A DNA stretch of 64,000 nucleotides. It comes from JANQRA01 sp035762545 (GTDB lineage Bacteria; Actinomycetota; Acidimicrobiia; Spongiisociales; ZC4RG35). Both the position numbers and the translations under genes were made by a program. A model generated the notes under the pieces. The model was not told the origin of the DNA and searched no databases. It was given only the letters and a program-made list of their open reading frames with translations. Within the stretch, counting starts at the first letter, position 1; the number at the start of each line of letters is the position of its first letter. Location: positions 41,745 through 105,744 of the forward strand of contig DASTOM010000027.1 of the NCBI GenBank assembly GCA_035762545.1. The letters run 5' to 3'. Below are positions 59,738-64,000 of the stretch, piece after piece.

Positions 59738-61293
59738 GTGAGTCCGTGTCCCTCTGCGTAGAGCCCGGGTATGGCCACCGGCAACCTTCCCGGGAACGTC
59801 TTTTGGCCGAGTATCGCTGAGACGACGGCTCGCATCGACGGCTGGTGGCTGCTGTAGGTGGCGATGTGAGTCGCCACCTCCGGGTAGCTGGCGAGATCTT
59901 GAGGCTCGCGTAGGGCGATGGTCACCAGAGCCTTGGTCGTCCGGGCCAGAGCTCGAACGAGGTCGGCTTGTCCGTCAGTCGCATTCACAGTCCCGACTAT
60001 CACGACGTCATGGCTGGCTGCCTTACCCACCAGCGCCGCGATTTCATCGCTCACCGGGTCGTGGGGATACACGACCCCGGTGGTCGTCGGGTGGCGGCCC
60101 CGCACCTCGTCGGCGAGGTGCGCCGGATAGAGAGCAGTGGTATCGGCAGGTGTGACGTTTGTCGGCTTCGGCTCCAGCACCAGGACCCGGGTGTCAGATC
60201 TCAGCGTCAGGGGCAGCAGGCCGGCGTCGTTGCGCACCAGGGTCAGGGAGCGACTGGCGGCCTCGTCGGCCAGATCAACGTGTGAGCCCACCTTGGACGG
60301 GTCCGTCCCGTCACTGGTCACCCGGTCCCGGGCCGCGGCCACACGGGCCGCCGATCGATCCAGCGTCGCGACGTCGAGCAGACCCCGGCTCACCCCACGG
60401 GTCACCGCGATCCGGGCTCGTTCCCTGAGGTCGGCATCTGGCATGCAGAGGAGGAGGTCGGTGCCGCCGGCCAGTGAAGCCATGATGTCGACGATCTGGC
60501 CGGCTCCCTGGTCGAGGGCTCCCATGTCCAGGGCGTCAGTGATCACGAGGCCGGAGAAACCGAGCTGGCCTCTGATGAACCCACCGATCGCCTGTTGGCT
60601 CATGGACACCGGGAGGTCATCGTCACCTGTGATCTCGGGCACCGAATAGTGACCGGTCATGACCAGATCGGCCTTGGCGTCGAAGCCGGCGACGAAAGGC
60701 GCCAACTCGACGGCGTCGAGACGTTCCCGATCGAGATCCATGCGGGGGAGCTCGTGATGCGGGTCGACCCGGGCTTCCCCCTTGCCCGGGAAGTGTTTCA
60801 GCGTGCACAGGACACCGGCATCTCGATAACCGATCACTGCGGCAGCCACATGACGGGCCACAACGCCGGCATCTCCGCCGAAGCCACGGACTCCCAGTGA
60901 CGGGTTCCGGGGACGGGACACGACGTCGGCCACCGGTGCGTAGTTCAGATTTATCCCCACTGCCCTGATCTCTTCGCCCATCGCCCGAGCGACCCGTCGG
61001 GTCAGGTCGGGGTCGTCGGCCGCACCCAATGCCATGTTCCCGGGGAAGGGGGTCGACCCGATCAGACCTTGTAGCTGGCCACCCTCTTGGTCGACGGCGA
61101 TCAGAAGCGGTTGGCCCGATGTGTTCATGACCTGGAGCTCGGCGACCAGATCGTTCACCTGCGCCGGACTGCTCATGTTGTGCTCGCGGAAGAGGGTCAA
61201 TCCGGCAGGTGGCGATACCGCGAGAAGATCGGCCAGCCAACCAGGGACCTCGGTGCCTTCGAAGGCGAGCATGAGATGTCGGAAGGGGTTCAT
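59734..61293 (-). CDS. GH3-family glycosidase (beta-N-acetylhexosaminidase-like)
   Basis: Protein of 519 aa of the NagZ-type branch of glycoside hydrolase family 3. VDQEGGQLQ (about 68), KHFPGKGEARVDPHHELP (about 168-185) and nucleophile Asp in VITDALDMGAL (about 252) are present. NagZ has KHFPGHG and DSH; here the first His is Lys, while the His of the DxHH motif, which acts as acid/base, is kept. A C-terminal domain follows, as in NagZ-like phosphorylase relatives. No signal peptide, so it acts on imported glycosides. Coupled to the SIS gene, this suggests amino-sugar use or wall recycling. Confidence 0.9.
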   Translation of the reverse strand: MNPFRHLMLAFEGTEVPGWLADLLAVSPPAGLTLFREHNMSSPAQVNDLVAELQVMNTSGQPLLIAVDQEGGQLQGLIGSTPFPGNMALGAADDPDLTRRVARAMGEEIRAVGINLNYAPVADVVSRPRNPSLGVRGFGGDAGVVARHVAAAVIGYRDAGVLCTLKHFPGKGEARVDPHHELPRMDLDRERLDAVELAPFVAGFDAKADLVMTGHYSVPEITGDDDLPVSMSQQAIGGFIRGQLGFSGLVITDALDMGALDQGAGQIVDIMASLAGGTDLLLCMPDADLRERARIAVTRGVSRGLLDVATLDRSAARVAAARDRVTSDGTDPSKVGSHVDLADEAASRSLTLVRNDAGLLPLTLRSDTRVLVLEPKPTNVTPADTTALYPAHLADEVRGRHPTTTGVVYPHDPVSDEIAALVGKAASHDVVIVGTVNATDGQADLVRALARTTKALVTIALREPQDLASYPEVATHIATYSSHQPSMRAVVSAILGQKTFPGRLPVAIPGLYAEGHGLT

Positions 61294-61322
61294 CAGGTCA
61301 CCGGTTGGATGTGGCCCAACAT

Positions 61323-61335
61323 TGTTAAGTCAACA
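61323..61335. promoter_or_regulatory. Inverted repeat upstream of the GH3/SIS operon
   Basis: TGTTAAGTCAACA is a 13-base near-palindrome (one pair mismatched) in an A/T-rich patch 30 bases before the GH3 start. It differs from the LacI-type sites, so this operon may have its own regulator. Confidence 0.4.
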
Positions 61336-61416
61336 TACAAAGTCTGGCGCGTTTGTGCCAACACGTCTCCGCCCGTCGAATGCCAACCCTGTGCCGGGTC
61401 CTAACCTCTGGCGCTG

Positions 61417-62982
61417 ATGACAGCGAGGACTGTGACGATCAGGGGAGACAGCATCCCCGTCGTCCTCCCCAACAAGAGAGACGCCCGTCTACACACCGCG
61501 GCAGTGATCATCTCGATCCATCTCATCGGGATGTTCGCCCTCGGGTTCAAGGTGTCGATCCCACAGATCCTTTCGGCGATCTTGACCGCTGCGCTCGTCG
61601 ACGTGGCAATCACGTTCTTCCAGACCCGACGTCTGGTGTGGCCCGCCAGCGGCATGCTCACCGGAAGCGGGGTCGCCCTGATCCTCCGTCTGGTCGGCGC
61701 CGAGAGTCACGACTACTGGACCTGGGACCGGTGGTGGTGGTTCGCCGGTATCGCCGGAGGGTCGCTCCTGACCAAGTTCGTCATTCGTTGGCGGGGTATG
61801 CACATCTTCAACCCATCCAACGTCGGGCTCGTGGTGGCCTTCATCGTGTTCGGGAAGGAGAGAATCGAACCTCTCGACTTCTGGTGGGCGCCGCTCGACT
61901 TCTGGATGTTGCTCGCCTACCTGATCATCATCGGAGGCGGCATCGTCATCACACGTCGTCTCCACCTGCTGGAGATGGCTGTGGTCTTCTGGGTCGTCCT
62001 CGCCGTCGGGCTCGGGGTGCTGGCGTTGTCCGGGCACTGTATGACCGCGTCGTGGTCCCCCACCCCGGTCTGTGATGGTGACTTCTGGCGGGTGCTCGTC
62101 ACATCGCCCGAGGTTCTCGTGTTTCTCTTCTTCATGATCACCGACCCGAGGACGATCCCCATGAGGAGACCGGCTCGGACTCTCTTCTCGGTGACCATCG
62201 GTGTGCTTGCCACCGTCCTGATCGCGCCACAGACCATCGAGTTCGGCGCCAAGGTGGCTCTGCTCTCGAGCCTTGCCCTTCTCAGTCCGCTCCGCTGGTT
62301 ATATGACCGGGTCTGGGCGCCTGTGGGTGAAAAGGAGACGAGTGGGCTCGGTCAGATCCTCAGCCGTTCCGCCCGACCGGGCGTCAGACCGATCGTGCAG
62401 GTCGGGAGAGGTGCTCTGGTGGGTCTGGCACTGTCTCTGTGTGGGCTCGCGGTCGTCGTGGCAGGAGCGCCGGCGCGGGCTCCTGCCGTTGCCGCCCCGC
62501 CGGCCCCTCCCGCTGTCGAGGTCGATCGGGACTCGATCCCCGAGGTGGCGATCGACGAATCCGTGTCCGAGATCGCCTTCGATGTCACTCCCGAGTTCGC
62601 CGCCGACCTGGCAGTCCAACTCGTCGAGAACCTCGCCATCGAGGGACGGGCCACGCTCGAGGCTGACGGCGGCCTCCTCGGTTTCGCCGACGCAGGCGCC
62701 CGGCTCGCCGAGATGCAAGCGCTGCTCGACACCGCGCTGGCGACCGACCGCCGCCCCGTGGACGTCTTCTCGTTCGATGCTCTTCGGCTCCGTGTTGCCG
62801 ATGAGCCCGGCCAGTCCGGGGCCGCTTTCATCTTCGAGGGAGTCGGCACGGTCGAGACCATCATCTACGACCCAGCCGGTGAGCCGTTGGAGGTCGAAAC
62901 GTCTGAGTTCGACTCCGAGTTCATGCTGCTTCAGGTAGCCGGGGAGCGATGGTTGATCGTCGAAGTAAGCAGCAGTGGCTGA
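61417..62982 (+). CDS. UnbU-like (RnfD/NqrB-related) membrane protein with C-terminal extension
   Basis: Protein of 521 aa. The first 310 residues have about ten membrane segments and match the UnbU-type branch related to RnfD/NqrB: FKVSIPQILSAILTAA, LVWPASGMLTGSGVALILR, IFNPSNVGLVVAFIVFG. The Thr/Ser that carries FMN in RnfD is not evident. After another hydrophobic segment (about 325-350) and a Pro/Ala linker comes an external domain of about 160 residues (SIPEVAIDESVSEIAFDVTPEF...) with no recognised family. UnbU genes usually have an UnbV partner; none is seen here. Confidence 0.82.
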   Translation: MTARTVTIRGDSIPVVLPNKRDARLHTAAVIISIHLIGMFALGFKVSIPQILSAILTAALVDVAITFFQTRRLVWPASGMLTGSGVALILRLVGAESHDYWTWDRWWWFAGIAGGSLLTKFVIRWRGMHIFNPSNVGLVVAFIVFGKERIEPLDFWWAPLDFWMLLAYLIIIGGGIVITRRLHLLEMAVVFWVVLAVGLGVLALSGHCMTASWSPTPVCDGDFWRVLVTSPEVLVFLFFMITDPRTIPMRRPARTLFSVTIGVLATVLIAPQTIEFGAKVALLSSLALLSPLRWLYDRVWAPVGEKETSGLGQILSRSARPGVRPIVQVGRGALVGLALSLCGLAVVVAGAPARAPAVAAPPAPPAVEVDRDSIPEVAIDESVSEIAFDVTPEFAADLAVQLVENLAIEGRATLEADGGLLGFADAGARLAEMQALLDTALATDRRPVDVFSFDALRLRVADEPGQSGAAFIFEGVGTVETIIYDPAGEPLEVETSEFDSEFMLLQVAGERWLIVEVSSSG

Positions 62983-62990
62983 TCTTCTCA

Positions 62991-63069
62991 GGCGCGGGGG
63001 TTTGAGGGGGGTCGTCCCCCCTCAGTCATGATGGCGCGGGGGGTTTGAGGGGGGTCGTCCCCCCTCAAA
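62991..63069. repeat. Two tandem hairpin repeats between convergent genes
   Basis: A unit of about 42 bases starting GGCGCGGGGG occurs twice. Each contains a strong hairpin with loop TCGT: TGAGGGGGG/CCCCCCTCA (63003-63024) and TTTGAGGGGGG/CCCCCCTCAAA (63044-63069). They lie between convergent genes and probably terminate both. Confidence 0.8.
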
Positions 63070-63071
63070 CA

Positions 63072-64000
63072 TCACTGCATCGTCATCGCCCGCTCCCGGT
63101 CGAGAGCGAACGGGGGGAGAAAGGCGGGGATGTTGGAGAGTGGGAGCACGTCGTCCGACACTGCGATTCCGAGGACGTCACGCATGAAGTCACGGCGCCG
63201 CACCATACGGCTCCAGACTTCGGGATAGTCGCTTGCCAGGTCCCGGCGCAGTTCATCGTCGGCGAGGACCAGGCCGTCTTCGATGTTGGTCGTGAAATAA
63301 GCGCTGCCCGTCGCCGGGATGATGTCAGCCTGGAGCGCCATCCCCGAGCGAAGCTCGACCTCCGAGCCAGGCCCCACCGGGGTGTTGACCCACTCGTCGA
63401 GATGGAGTTGGTGGCCGGGATTGAGGAAGATCCCGAAGAAGGGATCGCCGAGACGTCGGTCGACGATCTCCTGGAGGACCGCGCCGGTCTGTCCGATGTG
63501 AAGTGCCTCGTACCACTCCACGACGGTCTCGAAGTACGGAGCAACCAGCTTGTCGACGTAGTCGGAAATCGACGGATCGAGCTCTGAGCTGCCCGACGCC
63601 ACGAAGCCGGCCCGACAGTTCAGAGCGCCCCAGATCCCGAAGGCGACAGTGAACGGGTCGCCCCGCTCGATCACGCGGTCGCTAGGGCTCAGGAGACCGA
63701 GTCGAGCCCGTTCTCCCGCGGTGAGCATCAGGTGACAGGAGAGCGGAGACCCGTTCCACCCGAGGAGTGCCACTGCCTCCTGTTCGGTCATGCCTGGCTC
63801 GACTCGCTGGAGGAGGGAGCGAACGCCTCGAGAGGTCTGGCAGGCGGCGTATTCGAAAGCGACGATCTGTTCGATCTCATTGACGACCCGCATTCCGTCC
63901 GATGCGTCTATGAGGATGTCGGTAGCGCTCTCGACTGTGCCGTTCGGCCCCGCGGCCGAACGAATCGCGTCGGCGAGGAAGGACGGTATGTCGAGCATGC
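63072..64000 (-). CDS. M24-family protein, partial at the window edge
   Basis: The C-terminal 308 residues of an M24 (creatinase/Xaa-Pro peptidase fold) protein; the N-terminal domain presumably continues beyond 64000. Metal residues are not where expected: AFGIWGALNCRAG replaces the DxG...DxTRT segment, and GMALQADIIPA has Gln/Asp where Glu is usual; GHQLHLDEW keeps the His. It looks like a non-peptidase relative, possibly a metal-independent hydrolase like creatinase. An ATG at 63998 exists but would give an unusually short protein. Confidence 0.75.
   Translation of the reverse strand, partial: MLDIPSFLADAIRSAAGPNGTVESATDILIDASDGMRVVNEIEQIVAFEYAACQTSRGVRSLLQRVEPGMTEQEAVALLGWNGSPLSCHLMLTAGERARLGLLSPSDRVIERGDPFTVAFGIWGALNCRAGFVASGSSELDPSISDYVDKLVAPYFETVVEWYEALHIGQTGAVLQEIVDRRLGDPFFGIFLNPGHQLHLDEWVNTPVGPGSEVELRSGMALQADIIPATGSAYFTTNIEDGLVLADDELRRDLASDYPEVWSRMVRRRDFMRDVLGIAVSDDVLPLSNIPAFLPPFALDRERAMTMQ

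Noticed and set aside
62991..63069. CRISPR-like repeats
   Set aside because: Only two units, each a hairpin, with no spacers and no cas genes.

Overview
The window is 64 kb of dense, high-GC, mostly gene-filled bacterial DNA. Lipobox solute-binding lipoproteins, frequent GTG/TTG starts, ATGA/TGATG gene overlaps and Actinobacteria-style families (UnbU-like, DUF993, PspC/LiaF-like, MerR-like cyclase) suggest a high-GC actinobacterium, perhaps an acidimicrobiian or related environmental lineage. That placement is an inference. No rRNA, tRNA, CRISPR array, prophage or insertion sequence was recognised.

Left third (1-24.7 kb): catabolic operons stacked back to back. Operon A (minus, 8235 to 148) runs alpha-isopropylmalate-synthase-like enzyme, M24 peptidase-like protein, compact PEP-dikinase-like protein, HIBADH-type dehydrogenase, orphan molybdopterin subunit, SDR. 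The divergent operon B (plus, 8323-12785) has a TRAP-type binding protein without signal peptide, SDR, cupin, Ldh-family dehydrogenase and a cyclic amidohydrolase. A NitT/TauT-type ABC transporter (minus, 17598-14054) follows. Next is a peroxiredoxin gene with an in-frame TGA at the catalytic cysteine position, followed by a SECIS-like hairpin: a likely selenoprotein. It is divergent from a GlcG/HbpS-family gene. An amidohydrolase / Gfo-Idh / alpha-hydroxyacid oxidase operon faces an HpaI-type aldolase, and a GntR regulator faces a second M24 gene.

Middle third (24.7-43.2 kb): a decayed sigma-factor locus, a class III nucleotide cyclase, a sugar-type ABC transporter with a 2-hydroxyacid dehydrogenase, a Gfo/Idh gene, a two-component system followed by an HtrA-like protease and a MoxR / DUF58 / VWA set, then a minus-strand cluster of small envelope proteins (PspC, LiaF-like, flavodoxin).

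Right third (43.2-64 kb): what looks like one LacI-controlled catabolic locus. A branched-chain-amino-acid-type ABC transporter is co-oriented with Gfo/Idh, DUF993 and TIM-barrel isomerase genes. A LacI regulator, a second orphan molybdopterin subunit, a phytoene-desaturase-like FAD enzyme, a second HIBADH-type dehydrogenase, a TSUP transporter, OsmC, a SIS-domain protein and a GH3 glycosidase follow. Near-identical palindromes of the form RCAATCGNTTGC lie upstream of the transporter operon, the lacI gene, the molybdopterin operon, the dehydrogenase and the transporter TSUP, so the regulon can be read directly from the sequence. An UnbU-like membrane protein and a third, partial M24 gene close the window.
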